Origin: Rhodobacteraceae bacterium D3-12 | GTDB lineage: Bacteria; Pseudomonadota; Alphaproteobacteria; Rhodobacterales; Rhodobacteraceae | NCBI GenBank assembly: GCA_025916135.1 | Contig: CP104793.1 | Span: 4,253,001-4,317,000, forward strand | DNA: 64,000 bases | Reading direction: 5' to 3' | Shown: positions 63,796 through 64,000 of the stretch, one piece after another | Layout: each line of letters begins with the position of its first letter | How positions within the stretch are numbered: the first letter of the stretch is position 1 | The notes under the pieces: model-generated | What the model saw: only the letters and a program-made list of their open reading frames with translations | Database searches by the model: none | What the model was told of the DNA's origin: nothing | Program-made: the position numbers and the translations under genes

Positions 63796-64000
63796 TTTCC
63801 CGCGTCCCCGCCGGTCAGCCGCGCATGATGCAACGCCGCCACAGCACAAGAGGCAAGCCGCGACATCTCATCATCCGCCCGACTGTTCAAAATGATCGGC
63901 ACCCGCGCCCCCAGAACAAGACCGGCATTCTCGGCGTGGCTGATAAAGGTCAACTGCTTGGCCAGCATGTTGCCCGCATCAATATCGGGCACCACCAGCA
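63792..64000 (-). CDS. Phosphate acetyl/butyryltransferase, C-terminal part (runs off the window)
   Basis: The frame is open to the right edge and its visible 69 codons read LVVPDIDAGNMLAKQLTFIS then HAENAGLVLGARVPIILNSR and LASCAVAALHHARL, the C-terminus of the phosphate acetyl/butyryltransferase family, including the PDIDAGNM substrate-site motif. The stop overlaps the acetate kinase start. It transfers an acyl group between CoA and phosphate, giving acyl phosphate for AckA. Confidence 0.88.
   Translation of the reverse strand, partial: LVVPDIDAGNMLAKQLTFISHAENAGLVLGARVPIILNSRADDEMSRLASCAVAALHHARLTGGDAGK

Overview
The window looks like an alphaproteobacterium of the Rhodobacterales (Roseobacter/Rhodobacteraceae type). 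The basis is high-GC coding sequence, TRAP and ABC uptake systems for organic acids, FCD-type GntR regulators, an ackA-pta pair, and gene families typical of that group. No rRNA gene or taxonomic marker is present, so this is an inference from gene content.

Layout. (1) Positions 1-5.9 kb are chromosomal backbone: the edge of a type VI secretion locus (a TssL/TssM-like fusion cut by the window edge, an M15 peptidase and a PP2C phosphatase), an OmpA-domain protein, and an NDUFA9-like NAD(P)-binding protein. (2) A tRNA-Leu(CAG) gene at 6034-6120 is the left edge of a genomic island of about 40.4 kb. Its last bases are duplicated as a 19-bp direct repeat at 46535-46553, next to a tyrosine recombinase (45205-46392). 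(3) The island is a mosaic. It holds a repeat-rich STAND-like ATPase, decayed GST, IS110 and McrC remnants, a large GC-rich catabolic cluster (10.5-28.3 kb), a visibly less GC-rich organic-acid cluster (29.9-41.3 kb), IS3-type elements, a HEPN-like protein, and an AlpA-like regulator beside the integrase. (4) From 46.6 kb the backbone resumes: a TetR regulator with a PotABCD-like ABC transporter, acyl-CoA ligase and enoyl-CoA hydratase operon; a glucuronyl C5-epimerase homologue; a Dpp-type peptide transporter with a C45 acyltransferase-like hydrolase and a GntR regulator; and ackA-pta at the right edge.

The most interesting part is the 10.5-28.3 kb cluster. It joins an SsuABC/NMT1-type importer, a nitrilase, two ACMSD-type amidohydrolases, two isochorismatase-fold amidases, HyuA/HyuB (ATP-dependent cyclic imide or hydantoin hydrolase), a LeuC/LeuD-like hydratase and a PEP-mutase-family lyase. 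The last three resemble the 2,3-dimethylmalate branch of nicotinate fermentation. A GntR/UTRA regulator is inside the cluster, and one 14-bp motif recurs in the three promoter regions. I infer a regulon for catabolism of an N-heterocycle or (alkyl-substituted) cyclic imide, ending in 2-carbon and 3-carbon products. The substrate is unknown.

The second island cluster joins a TAXI-TRAP transporter, an SMP-30 lactonase, an ADP-forming acyl-CoA synthetase and a three-piece biotin-dependent acyl-CoA carboxylase.

Caution: ten otherwise intact genes each carry a single frameshift, each consistent with loss of one base and nearly all in a short run of one nucleotide, both inside and outside the island. 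That pattern fits sequencing or assembly error better than biology. I give these genes as full-length CDS with the break marked. Genes with in-frame nonsense codons or truncations (GST, IS110, McrC, amidase) are treated as true remnants.
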